Of a DNA stretch of 64,000 bases, positions 38,913-47,609 are shown one piece after another. The stretch is from a virus. The notes under the pieces are model-generated. The model made no database searches and had not been told where the DNA came from. It worked only from the letters and a program-made list of their open reading frames with translations. Both the position numbers and the translations under genes were made by a program. The DNA lies in IMG/VR virus record IMGVR_UViG_3300033153_004214, positions 81,012 to 145,011 of that record. One strand, written 5' to 3'. Position 1 is the first letter of the stretch, and every line of letters starts with the position of its first letter.

Positions 38913-39638
38913 ATGCCACGTGAGAAGTGCGGCGTGATCAGCATGGGGGCGGGCAAGAAGTACAATTCTGAGTTCAATCATATCCAAGAGCTTCGGATGA
39001 TGGTCAAGATGCTCCGAAAGGTTCATCCTGACCTGCCCATTATGGTGTGGACCGCCCCTGTCAGGGAGGTGCCCGGGGCTGTCGTTCGTTCCATATCTAA
39101 CCTTGTGGGTGCAGGGTGGTGGAAGAAGTACGAGAACGCCAAAGACGTTCCTTGGGGCGGCAAGTTCCGAGTCATCAATGGCTTCAAACTCCTAGCTCTC
39201 AAGGATGCTCTTAAAGCATTCGAGACAGTCCTCTGGCTGGATGGTGAAGTCAGGGTCATGAAGAAGCTTAATCCGATCCTCGACCCAAAAGAAGACTTTG
39301 ATATCGCCATGGCCCGCGACTACGGGAACAAAGGTCTTTGTGACTGGTGGAATGGTGGCGTGATCGTTGTTCGCAACACGCCGGGTGGCCATGCGGTCCT
39401 CGACGACGCATGGAAACGGTGGGTCGCTGAGAAGAGACTATCTGAACAAGCCATGATCAGTCGATCCATCAAGCAACTCCGTAAGGACAGGGTGATCAAG
39501 TTTCGTGAGTTGAACAACCGTATCTGGAATGTGCGACCGGGCCTTGCGTCGAGTATGCCTATACCGGAGAGGAAGCACGCTGCGATCCTTCATACCCGGG
39601 GTCATCCCTTTACGGGAGACGAGAGAATCTGGAGCTAA
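38913..39638 (+). CDS. GT8/GT77-like nucleotide-sugar transferase
   Basis: 241 residues. KLLALKDALKAFETVLWLDG (about 88-107) gives a DxD-type metal site region, and WWNGGVIVVRNTPGGHAVL is the typical later segment of GT-A fold enzymes that face a donor sugar. The donor and acceptor are unknown. First gene of the cluster; strong GAGGAGG Shine-Dalgarno. Confidence 0.65.
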   Translation: MPREKCGVISMGAGKKYNSEFNHIQELRMMVKMLRKVHPDLPIMVWTAPVREVPGAVVRSISNLVGAGWWKKYENAKDVPWGGKFRVINGFKLLALKDALKAFETVLWLDGEVRVMKKLNPILDPKEDFDIAMARDYGNKGLCDWWNGGVIVVRNTPGGHAVLDDAWKRWVAEKRLSEQAMISRSIKQLRKDRVIKFRELNNRIWNVRPGLASSMPIPERKHAAILHTRGHPFTGDERIWS

Positions 39639-39640
39639 CC

Positions 39641-40816
39641 ATGAATCGACTTCAGGAAGCACGACGGCGAATCCTAGAGATGACGGGCCGAGACCTCTGG
39701 GGTGGTATTGACTGGGATTTCATTTCGATGGCACAGCACTTTAATGCTGTGCAGGACCTTGGCACCCGGTTCTCTGGCGTTGATGGTGACATGGTTCACT
39801 TCGACACACAGTCCGAGAGCACGCCGGGGCACGAATGGCATCAGTGGATTCGGATGACTGAGCTACCGGATGTCATTGAAGACCCGGACATGACCATACA
39901 GGACAAGGTCAGGCTGGCGCTACAGGGTGATCTTCAAGTCCACTGCAACTGCTTTACCGGGGATGTGAAGGTTCGTTTGTTGGACGGTCGAGAGCTATCC
40001 TTTGAGGAGATTTGGGAAGAGTTTGGTTCCAAAAAGTCATTACGGGTCTGCTCTTCTGATGAAAATGGTAACTTTGTTCCCAAGAAGGCCACCTGTATCA
40101 AAACGCGAAAGGTCAAGAAGCTCATTCGAGTGACCTTGGACAATGATGAGTCCTTCACCTGCACTCCAGATCACAAGATCAGGATGCGTGATGGTTCTTA
40201 CCGGAGGGCAGACGGGTTGAATCTAAAGGATAGTCTGCTATCCTTGTTTAAGGTTGGGGTTATAGACAACCATAAGGTTGTTTCAGTAGAGCAGCTATCA
40301 GTGTCCAAGCCAGTCCAAGTCTATTGTCTCAATGTGGCTGGGACTCATAACTTTGCACTGGTTGCTGGGGTCTACGTGCACAACTGTCCTGCGTTCAAGT
40401 ATTGGGGCTACCAGTACATCACTACGCAGCTTGGGGCGGCTGTGACCCCCGAGCATCGACCACCCAACGTAAGAAACCCGCAGCGCAAGGGAGACGTGTG
40501 CAAGCACCTCGCTTTGGTGCTCAGGGTTCTTCCCTTTTGGTGGAACAACATCGCTGGGGAACTTGCCAAGCAAGGGTACGACCGATTCACTCAGCCCAAG
40601 GTTCAGCAGCAAGGTGAGCAGGAGCGGGCACAAGCTGACCAGATACAGCAGGACGATGACCAGCAGAAGGACTTCAACCAGCAGACTAGACAGGCTTTCT
40701 TACGGGACCTGTGGGGTAGAACTGGGCGACGAGAACGGGGAGAGGAATCTCTCAAGAGGGGACGGCGTTGCAAAACGTTCGAGGAGCTAGTGGAAGAACA
40801 ACTGAACTCTGTATAG
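39641..40816 (+). CDS. SWIM-type zinc protein interrupted by a mini-intein
   Basis: 391 residues before splicing. The host protein reads ...LQVHCN, then after the intein CPAFKYWGYQ ... GDVCKHLALVL, forming the CxC ... CxH zinc site of SWIM domains, which bind DNA or protein. The intein (39950-40384) separates the two Cys of the CxC, so the zinc site exists only after splicing. The C-terminus is a Gln/Asp/Arg-rich helix ending KTFEELVEEQLNSV, the F-E-x-L-V motif of the putative head proteins. Confidence 0.85.
   Translation: MNRLQEARRRILEMTGRDLWGGIDWDFISMAQHFNAVQDLGTRFSGVDGDMVHFDTQSESTPGHEWHQWIRMTELPDVIEDPDMTIQDKVRLALQGDLQVHCNCFTGDVKVRLLDGRELSFEEIWEEFGSKKSLRVCSSDENGNFVPKKATCIKTRKVKKLIRVTLDNDESFTCTPDHKIRMRDGSYRRADGLNLKDSLLSLFKVGVIDNHKVVSVEQLSVSKPVQVYCLNVAGTHNFALVAGVYVHNCPAFKYWGYQYITTQLGAAVTPEHRPPNVRNPQRKGDVCKHLALVLRVLPFWWNNIAGELAKQGYDRFTQPKVQQQGEQERAQADQIQQDDDQQKDFNQQTRQAFLRDLWGRTGRRERGEESLKRGRRCKTFEELVEEQLNSV
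39950..40384 (+). mobile_element. Mini-intein, 145 residues, no homing endonuclease
   Basis: Block A begins CFTGDVKVRLLDGRE; block B has TCTPDHKI with TxxH near residue 68; block F is YCLNVAGTHNFALVAG and block G ends GVYVHN before +1 Cys. The terminal His-Asn and Cys+1 are all present, so it should splice. At 145 residues there is no room for a LAGLIDADG or HNH endonuclease. Confidence 0.9.
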
Positions 40817-41652
40817 CAGTTCGTTGTCACAAGTACCCTGACTTCGTACTGGATACAGTCGATTCGATCTTTCACTATGCCGCAACATTTCCTCACGTCA
40901 TGCTGGCCATCGACTGCGGTGGTGGTGGAGACATCCAAGCGCAGTCGAAGGTTGCGGCTGTTGTTAAGAAAGCATACCCGCAGGTTTCGATCTTCAAGGC
41001 ACGGCAGCAGTTTGGCTGGGGTGCCGGGATGTATGGTCTCCTCTGCGACACCATCAAGTGGGCGCGGCAGAATCTTCGGTTCAAGCATTTCCTGACACTC
41101 GACTACGACGCGCTCTTCATTGGCGAAGGCCCGGACGCTCGTATGTTGCAGGATGCGGCGATCCCAAATACCGGGTTGATCGCGTCGAACAACGGACCCA
41201 GTAAGCACTGGTCTGCTACCTTCCGCCGAAAGAAGGTCAAGGTCGAAGCGATCACAGGAGGTAGGACACCGGACCCTGCCCTGTGGAAGCCCGGCGACAG
41301 TGTTCTTGGAAGCATTATGCTTTTGACAGGTCCCTGTCTCACGGCCATGGAGAAGCAGGGACTGTTTGGAGGTGCTTATCGGAACGTCCGCAAGACAGCC
41401 AACATCTCTGATGATGCTTGGCTACGCTTCCTTGTTGGGCTTGCTGGGTTCAAGACGATCAACAACCGGTCCTATGCTTACAACTACTGGTCTAAGCCAG
41501 CCAACTATGAGACTGTGCTGAAGGAGAAGCCTGACTATCTACTTTGGCACCCAACGAAGATGGCTTCCGGGGGCAGGCCGATCAATGAAGTAGTCGAGCG
41601 GGCGTGTCGGAACTGGTTCCGCAAGCGGCGCGGAAAGAAGCCATTGAAATAG
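40768..41652 (+). CDS. GT-A fold glycosyltransferase
   Basis: 294 residues from TTG 40768 (AGGGGACGG upstream), overlapping the previous gene by 49 bases. A GT-A order is seen: AVRCHKYPDFVLDTV, then FLTLDYDALF with DYD as the metal site. The family within GT-A is not clear. Its 3' end overlaps or abuts the next transferase. Confidence 0.65.
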   Translation: MQNVRGASGRTTELCIAVRCHKYPDFVLDTVDSIFHYAATFPHVMLAIDCGGGGDIQAQSKVAAVVKKAYPQVSIFKARQQFGWGAGMYGLLCDTIKWARQNLRFKHFLTLDYDALFIGEGPDARMLQDAAIPNTGLIASNNGPSKHWSATFRRKKVKVEAITGGRTPDPALWKPGDSVLGSIMLLTGPCLTAMEKQGLFGGAYRNVRKTANISDDAWLRFLVGLAGFKTINNRSYAYNYWSKPANYETVLKEKPDYLLWHPTKMASGGRPINEVVERACRNWFRKRRGKKPLK

Positions 41653-41660
41653 GAGGCGTT

Positions 41661-42389
41661 GTGGACATCTTGATGCCAGCATTCAATGCAGCTAAGACCT
41701 TGTCCCGTGCTGTAATATCAGTGGCTAATCAGTCGTCCCCAGACTGGCGTCTTCAAATCCTTGTGGACCCGGCGTCCAAGGACGCAACCCTGAGCGTGGC
41801 GAACCGATTGAAGACACGTATCAACGGTCGAATCTTTGTCAACATAGGGCAGAAGGCAGGTCTTCCTGTCATGTACCGAGAGATCATTGATAGGGCTGAA
41901 CCGAAGGATGATATTTGTGGTTTCCTCGACTCAGATGACATTCTCTACCCCAAGGCTGTTGAGAGGGTACTGAAAGTCTACAAGAAGAAACCGGATGCTG
42001 GTTGTGTCTGGACCCAGTTCCATTTTTTACCACAACGTGTCCGTGGGTGGTCGTCTCCGTTACCGGAGCGCAGGAGCTTCAAAGCTGCGTTCATGAACGA
42101 GTGGTGGGGTGCCCAGCATTTCAGGACGTTCAGGAAGAGTATCTATGACAAGGCGACCTTTGAGATTCCTTTGAACCTACCATTCGCGGTTGATCATAGC
42201 TTGGCGCTCCGGCTGGCGTCCGCTGATCCCAAGGGATATTTCCTCAATGAAATTCTTTATGGGTACTACATGGGGTTAGGCTCGATCTCGAAGAAACACA
42301 AGGTAGCGCAACGCAGGTGCTACAAGCAGGGTCTTAGGATGTTCAAGGCCCACATGCGCAAGCTACGGGCTGTTAGGGGAAAGCGATGA
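41661..42389 (+). CDS. GT2-family glycosyltransferase
   Basis: 242 residues from GTG 41661 (AGGAGG upstream). VDILMPAFNAAKTLSRAV, then QILVDPASKDAT and the metal site CGFLDSDDILY match family 2 inverting transferases. The acceptor is unknown. ATGA overlap with the next gene. Confidence 0.85.
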   Translation: MDILMPAFNAAKTLSRAVISVANQSSPDWRLQILVDPASKDATLSVANRLKTRINGRIFVNIGQKAGLPVMYREIIDRAEPKDDICGFLDSDDILYPKAVERVLKVYKKKPDAGCVWTQFHFLPQRVRGWSSPLPERRSFKAAFMNEWWGAQHFRTFRKSIYDKATFEIPLNLPFAVDHSLALRLASADPKGYFLNEILYGYYMGLGSISKKHKVAQRRCYKQGLRMFKAHMRKLRAVRGKR

Positions 42390-43288
42390 AGATTCTCGTT
42401 GTTCAGCCCTACGGGTTTGGTAACTCAGTGCTGGCTACTCCAATGCTGGAAGCTCTGCGCAGCCTGCCGCAGAAGCATGTCATCCACTGCGCCTATGACG
42501 TGAAACGGTGGGCGGCAGGGATCATCCTGAAGGACATCCCGTTTGTGCAGAAGGTATTCGGCATGAATGATCCTCAGACGGTCAAGGAGAAGTACGATCT
42601 TGTCATTGCGGGTAGCTATCAACCGAGTTTTAAGGCCAAGTACAAGGTTCCACGCATCCTTCTGCCGATGCCAAAGCGACCACCGGGTACAAACCAGCAG
42701 GCGTACCAGACTGTCTTCAAGAAGCATGAGGTAGAGTACCTGCTTGACGCCGCGAGGCATCTTGGCTTCGTTGGAGACACTCCCTATCCCTTTATCAGCA
42801 AGGCTGAGGAAGTGAAGTTTGTTGATGAGAAGAAGCGTGTGGTCTTTGGTATTGGTTATTACAAGGGAGACGCATGGAGCCGAAAGAAGCATTGGGGTAA
42901 CGATCAGTTTGCAAAGCTTGCAGACGATATTGCCATACTCGGTGGTGAGGTATACATTATCGGAGGCCCCCGGGACGTGGTCGATGCCAAGGCAATTGCC
43001 AGCATAGCTGATTCCAGTCCTCGGATCATGTGCGGGAAGTTTGGGCTTCACATGACATTTGGGCTGATCAAGTCTTGTGACTGCTTTATAGGGAATGACA
43101 CTGGCTTCGCTCACGCGGCTGCTGCATTGGGTATACCAACGATGGGCATCTTCAAGTATGGGGTTTCAAGTGCGGTGAAGAATGCACCTATGGGACCAAA
43201 GGCTACTCATGTTGTAGTTCGGAACGTTGACACCGGTTACGCAAAGATTCAGAAATGGCTACAAGAGGTTGTCTTGTTGGGGGCCTAA
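42386..43288 (+). CDS. GT9 (heptosyltransferase-like) glycosyltransferase
   Basis: 300 residues. KILVVQPYGFGNSVLATPML at the start and GNDTGFAHAAAALGIPTMGI near residue 235 are the two signatures of family GT9, which includes ADP-heptose:LPS transferases. GT-B fold. The donor is not proven to be heptose. It overlaps its neighbours by ATGA and TAATG, implying one mRNA. Confidence 0.85.
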   Translation: MKILVVQPYGFGNSVLATPMLEALRSLPQKHVIHCAYDVKRWAAGIILKDIPFVQKVFGMNDPQTVKEKYDLVIAGSYQPSFKAKYKVPRILLPMPKRPPGTNQQAYQTVFKKHEVEYLLDAARHLGFVGDTPYPFISKAEEVKFVDEKKRVVFGIGYYKGDAWSRKKHWGNDQFAKLADDIAILGGEVYIIGGPRDVVDAKAIASIADSSPRIMCGKFGLHMTFGLIKSCDCFIGNDTGFAHAAAALGIPTMGIFKYGVSSAVKNAPMGPKATHVVVRNVDTGYAKIQKWLQEVVLLGA

Positions 43289-44100
43289 TGATCGGTATAG
43301 GCATATTGAGCTACAACAGACTTGACGATCTAATGCGTTGTGTTAGATCGATTAAGTTCAGGACCAAGGGTCTTCCCATCGAGATTATGGTCTTCGACAA
43401 TTCTGACAAGACCGACATGCCAAGGGAATACATCCAGAAGGCACACCCTGAGGTTATTCTTTTGACAGACCCTAATGAGCGGAATATTGGTTGTACCCGT
43501 AGTCGGAATATCATGTACCAGACCTTCAAAGAACGACACCCAAATTCAGACTGGCTGGTCATTATGGATCAGGATGTGGAAGTCCACCATGGCTGGCTTC
43601 ATATGATGCTCCGAACTGCTTGGAAGTACCCACAGGCTGGTATAGTGGCATGGCCAGTAGCCAATATGCGGCCAAGTTATGTGGACATGAAGAATGGTTG
43701 TATTACTGCAGCAGCGTCCCTGTGTCATCTACATCGCATGCAGGCACTGAATGATGTTGATGGTGTTTGGCGAGGCCCATGGGACCCTCGGTTCTTCTTT
43801 TTCCGGTTTGACTCCTTGATGTGTGATCGGATGAACCTACTGGGTTGGCGAACTCACATTATTCTAGACCTGTATAAACAGGGAGTTCCGTGGGAGAAGC
43901 AGCCCGGTCTGATTACACATCATCACCCCCACCAAGGAGTGAAAAGTAATCCAAACTACTTGAAGATAACGAGGGCCTCGGATAGACTGTATAGACGGAT
44001 ACAGAGGGAAGAAGGCTGGCGTCCTTTCGATCCTCGGAAGGACCCATATTTGATGGGAGAAAGCAATGGCTCCGGGCCACGACTCGTACAGCCCAGATAA
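43288..44100 (+). CDS. GT2-family glycosyltransferase
   Basis: 270 residues from ATG 43288 (TAATG overlap). IGILSYNRLDDLMRCV, FDNSD, GCTRSRNIM and the metal site VIMDQDVEV fit family 2. It overlaps the methyltransferase gene by 35 bases. Confidence 0.85.
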   Translation: MIGIGILSYNRLDDLMRCVRSIKFRTKGLPIEIMVFDNSDKTDMPREYIQKAHPEVILLTDPNERNIGCTRSRNIMYQTFKERHPNSDWLVIMDQDVEVHHGWLHMMLRTAWKYPQAGIVAWPVANMRPSYVDMKNGCITAAASLCHLHRMQALNDVDGVWRGPWDPRFFFFRFDSLMCDRMNLLGWRTHIILDLYKQGVPWEKQPGLITHHHPHQGVKSNPNYLKITRASDRLYRRIQREEGWRPFDPRKDPYLMGESNGSGPRLVQPR

Positions 44101-44728
44101 ATCCGTCGCGGACCACACTATGTACTGGCAGAAGCGTGCCGAAGAACAAGGCAAGCGTTGTGTGGTTCATTGCTCCCACAGTCAAGAGGATGCTGATAGG
44201 GAGGAGCATATCTTATCCAACCACTTTGGCCTTGCGTTGCGCGGGCTGAAGATAGGCGGCTTCCCTCCTGATGCGCAGGTGCTGGACTTTGGGTGCGGGT
44301 GGGGTCGCTGGACACGTTTTATTGCTGACGTGATTGACGCTCATGTAACCGGTGTTGACATCGCACCGGCTCACATTGAAAAGGCTAATCCCTCGATGAG
44401 CACATCCTTCGTTTTGCGGGAAGACCCGCTCTCACCGCTGCCCTTCAAAGATCATAGCCTTGATCTGATCTTCACTTGCACTGTCCTTCAGCATCAGGTC
44501 CGGTCTGACATCTTGGACTATACCTTGGACGAGTTCGACCGTGTTCTCAAGAAGACAGGCTCTCTTATGATGTTTGAGGCGACGGCTAACATCCCGCCCA
44601 AGAAGCATATCCATTTTCGTACCCTTGAGGATTACCAGAAGCTCATCCCATGGGCATTTCTTAGGTCCGGGTGGAAGCATGTTATCCGGGGTGAAGAGCA
44701 TAGCATCATATTGGGAGGACGAAAATGA
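44066..44728 (+). CDS. Class I SAM-dependent methyltransferase
   Basis: 220 residues. VLDFGCGWGRWTRFI is motif I (SAM-binding), VTGVDIAPAHIEKA motif II, and LDLIFTCTVLQHQ motif IV. In a glycan cluster the likely target is a sugar or lipid-linked glycan; protein or nucleic acid is not excluded. Confidence 0.85.
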   Translation: MAPGHDSYSPDKSVADHTMYWQKRAEEQGKRCVVHCSHSQEDADREEHILSNHFGLALRGLKIGGFPPDAQVLDFGCGWGRWTRFIADVIDAHVTGVDIAPAHIEKANPSMSTSFVLREDPLSPLPFKDHSLDLIFTCTVLQHQVRSDILDYTLDEFDRVLKKTGSLMMFEATANIPPKKHIHFRTLEDYQKLIPWAFLRSGWKHVIRGEEHSIILGGRK

Positions 44729-45510
44729 CAGGCAAGCTGCCCTTCAGAGATGCGCTTCCAAGGAAGCCGAAGATCACGATCCACACCAGTTGCAAAGGCC
44801 GGGCGAAATATGTCAAAGTGACGTTGCCTTCTTCGCTGGCGGCTGCGAAGGCGGATGGCAATTGTGAAGTCCTCCTCATAAGCTACTCTTCGCCTGACGG
44901 ACTGGGTGATATGGTCAAGAAAATGTGGATGAAGGAGATCAAATCAGGTCTCCTGACTTACTATTACATCGGTAGCCAGAAGTACTTTGCCTTTTCTCAT
45001 TCGCGGAACCTTGGTGTCCGTTTGGCAACCGGTGACATTGTTATCAATGTTGACGCAGACATTGCGATAGGTCCCAACTATCTTCGAGAGATTCGCCGTC
45101 TCTACAGAGAGAATGTTTTGCAGGCGGTTCATCTCCGTGGTATGGCCGGATGGATGGCTATGGTCAAACAACATGTGGAACAACTTGGCGGCTACGACGA
45201 GCGCATGGACGATGGCTACGGCAGGGAAGACACTGATCTTTTGCGCCGGGCCGAGGCTGCTGGCCTCACGGTGACTATGCTGGAGCCGCCCCGGGGTTGG
45301 CGGAGACTCAACCACCATCCTGACATCAAGGATAAGTACGCTAAGTCGAAGCACGAGCGTGGGGCCACATGGCGGCACACCGAGAAGGAGCATGATCGAA
45401 TGTCGCATGACGCTCTTCGGCGTGGCATACTTGTGGCCAATCAGGAGAAGACATGGGGTTTCGCATCCGCCATGTTCAAGAACTTTGACGAGGTGGTCAA
45501 TGTCGGTTAA
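44725..45510 (+). CDS. GT2/GT7-like glycosyltransferase
   Basis: 261 residues, ATGA overlap with the previous gene. VINVDADIAIG is the metal site; GGYDERMDDGYGREDTDLLRR is the acceptor-side segment seen in chondroitin-synthase and galactosyltransferase-type enzymes. The sugar is unknown. Confidence 0.8.
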   Translation: MTGKLPFRDALPRKPKITIHTSCKGRAKYVKVTLPSSLAAAKADGNCEVLLISYSSPDGLGDMVKKMWMKEIKSGLLTYYYIGSQKYFAFSHSRNLGVRLATGDIVINVDADIAIGPNYLREIRRLYRENVLQAVHLRGMAGWMAMVKQHVEQLGGYDERMDDGYGREDTDLLRRAEAAGLTVTMLEPPRGWRRLNHHPDIKDKYAKSKHERGATWRHTEKEHDRMSHDALRRGILVANQEKTWGFASAMFKNFDEVVNVG

Positions 45511-46387
45511 GTATAACGCTACTCGCGCCGGGTACAACAATAACTGGGGTGATTGCATTGCGCCCCAACTCTTTGAGTGGCTGTCCGGGGAGAAGCCTAA
45601 GGTCCTTCCCAGTCTCCATGGGTTACCCGGTATCAAGGATCGTGTGCTTCTCATGGTCGGTAGTGTGATGAAGATGGCCGATGCCAAGTCAGGTGTTTGG
45701 GGCATAGGATACATCAATAGTAAGTACACGTTCCGAGAGCGAGGGTTCCCTGTCTACGCGGTGCGCGGACCCCTGACTCGTAATCGACTTGTGCAGCAGG
45801 GTGTCAAGTGTCCTGAGGTCTACGGGGATCCGGCTCTTCTCTTCCCCAAGTTCTACAAGCCGGATGTCCCAGTAAAGTTCGACCTTGGTGTGATCCCTCA
45901 CTACATCGACAAGGGCCGACCATGGCTCCAGCCATGCAGGAAGGAGCCGGGTGTCCGGGTCATCAATATCCAGCAAGGGGTCTTCTCCTTCGTTCAGGAG
46001 GTCCTGTCGTGCGCGAGGATCGCGTCAAGCTCTCTTCATGGTCTCATTGTTGCGGACGCCTACGGAATCCCGTCACGATGGCTTAGATTGTCTGACGACG
46101 TGGCTGGCAAGGGGTTCAAGTTCCGTGACTACTATGGTTCCATTGGGTCAAAGGTTCTGCACCCTATGGATGTCCCGGGTAGTCGCCCCATTCGAGAAGT
46201 CATAAGTGAGTGTGCGCTCAACCCTGTTGACCCAACGGTAATTGAGAAGCTACTGGCAGCATGTCCGATCAGAAAGGAAGACCTAGATGAAGCTTGTACT
46301 GATCAGCCCACCCCAACCGTACCTTCTGGCACACCACACACAGGTGCCTCTGGGTCTTCTTTATCTGAGTGCAGTCCTGAAGCGTGA
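45500..46387 (+). CDS. Polysaccharide pyruvyl transferase family protein
   Basis: 295 residues from ATG 45500. WGDCIAPQLFEWL, GVWGIGYI, VRGPLTRNRLV, VYGDPALLFP, GVIPHYID and SSSLHGLIVADAYGIP follow the family in order. The enzyme adds a pyruvyl ketal to a sugar using phosphoenolpyruvate. The last 100 bases overlap the next gene, and the final 30 residues look unnatural, so the true end may come about 46280 through a missed base. Confidence 0.85.
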   Translation: MSVKYNATRAGYNNNWGDCIAPQLFEWLSGEKPKVLPSLHGLPGIKDRVLLMVGSVMKMADAKSGVWGIGYINSKYTFRERGFPVYAVRGPLTRNRLVQQGVKCPEVYGDPALLFPKFYKPDVPVKFDLGVIPHYIDKGRPWLQPCRKEPGVRVINIQQGVFSFVQEVLSCARIASSSLHGLIVADAYGIPSRWLRLSDDVAGKGFKFRDYYGSIGSKVLHPMDVPGSRPIREVISECALNPVDPTVIEKLLAACPIRKEDLDEACTDQPTPTVPSGTPHTGASGSSLSECSPEA

Positions 46388-47609
46388 ACGACCGCAGGTG
46401 GACGTGGTGGTCGCGGACTGTTCAGGCATGTCGATTACAGAAGCCGCTGAGGGTCTTCCTGAGGCAGATGTATTCGGGTATTCCTGCACCACGCTCGACT
46501 ACCTCACCATGAAGGACCTTCGGAGTCGGCTTGAAACACGTTTCCCCAAGGCCATGCACATCATTGGTGGCCCCCATGTAACGGCGCTCCCGACAGAAAC
46601 TCTTCTGGACGGGTTCGATGTCGCTTTCATTCGTGAGGCTGAGAAGACGATTCTCAACTTTGTGGATGATTGGGAACGCAAGATCACCAAGGAGGTCTAT
46701 GACCCGCAACAGTGGCTTGACCTTGAGTGGCTACCACGGCCAGACCGTGCCGCGCTCGACTGGACAGGTGGCCGCGTGCTCGCCAACTCCAAGGATGACA
46801 AGAGCGCGAACATCATGGCTTCGCGTGGTTGTCCCTTCGACTGCGCCTTCTGCGCGAGCCAGGTCATGTGGAAGAGGAAGGTCCGCTGGCGGGAGCCTGC
46901 TGACGTGGTAGCTGAGATCGCAGAGTGTCAGAAGGAGTTTGGTACCGAGGTCTTCCGTTTCTCCGATGATAACATGACCACAAGCAGGAAATGGACCGAG
47001 GAGTTTTGCAAGCTTGTCAAGCCGCTCGATGTTCGGTGGCGGCTTTCCTTCCGCGTGGACAGCATTACTCCCGATCTTCTTGACACCATGCGCGAGGCCG
47101 GTTGTGTTGAAGCTGGTCTTGGCATCGAATCATTTGACCCGGCTGTCCTCAAGGCCATGCACAAGAGAGTCAAGCCCGAAGACTCGATCAACGCGGTCAA
47201 GATGCTCCACGAGGCTGGCATGGGTGCCCGGGTCCTCCTGATGATTGGCACCCCCGGCGAGACTCATCTCAAGACGGTCGAGCACAATATCAAGGCGCTG
47301 GAAGAGATTCGAGGTCAGTACGTTTATGTGACCTTGACCATGTTCACACCATTACCCGGCTGTCCTGTGTGGCAGTTGCCCAACAAGTACGGGGTCAAAA
47401 TTCTGTCCAAGGACTTCAGCGAGTACAATCTCTGCTTTGTTAGGCGTGAAGAGAACGGCACGGTTAGCAGGACGATCCAGCCTCTCGTCGCTATTGATGG
47501 CATGACGATGGCGCAGCAGGTCGAGAACGCTGAGAAGATGTTGGCGTATCTTGAGACGATCCCCGAGTACTGGAAGGGCCGTGAGGAGGCTAAAGACCTT
47601 GCTGATTGA
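46287..47609 (+). CDS. Cobalamin-binding radical SAM enzyme
   Basis: 440 residues. The N-terminal 130 residues have the B12-binding fold of this class (PPQPYLLAHHTQVPLGLLYL, IIGGPHVTALP). SRGCPFDCAFC (about 182-192) is the CxxxCxxC site for the 4Fe-4S cluster. Enzymes of this class methylate or rearrange carbon centres, often in antibiotics, glycans or lipids. Within this cluster, an unusual sugar or lipid change is plausible but unproven. Substrate unknown. Confidence 0.9.
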   Translation: MKLVLISPPQPYLLAHHTQVPLGLLYLSAVLKRERPQVDVVVADCSGMSITEAAEGLPEADVFGYSCTTLDYLTMKDLRSRLETRFPKAMHIIGGPHVTALPTETLLDGFDVAFIREAEKTILNFVDDWERKITKEVYDPQQWLDLEWLPRPDRAALDWTGGRVLANSKDDKSANIMASRGCPFDCAFCASQVMWKRKVRWREPADVVAEIAECQKEFGTEVFRFSDDNMTTSRKWTEEFCKLVKPLDVRWRLSFRVDSITPDLLDTMREAGCVEAGLGIESFDPAVLKAMHKRVKPEDSINAVKMLHEAGMGARVLLMIGTPGETHLKTVEHNIKALEEIRGQYVYVTLTMFTPLPGCPVWQLPNKYGVKILSKDFSEYNLCFVRREENGTVSRTIQPLVAIDGMTMAQQVENAEKMLAYLETIPEYWKGREEAKDLAD

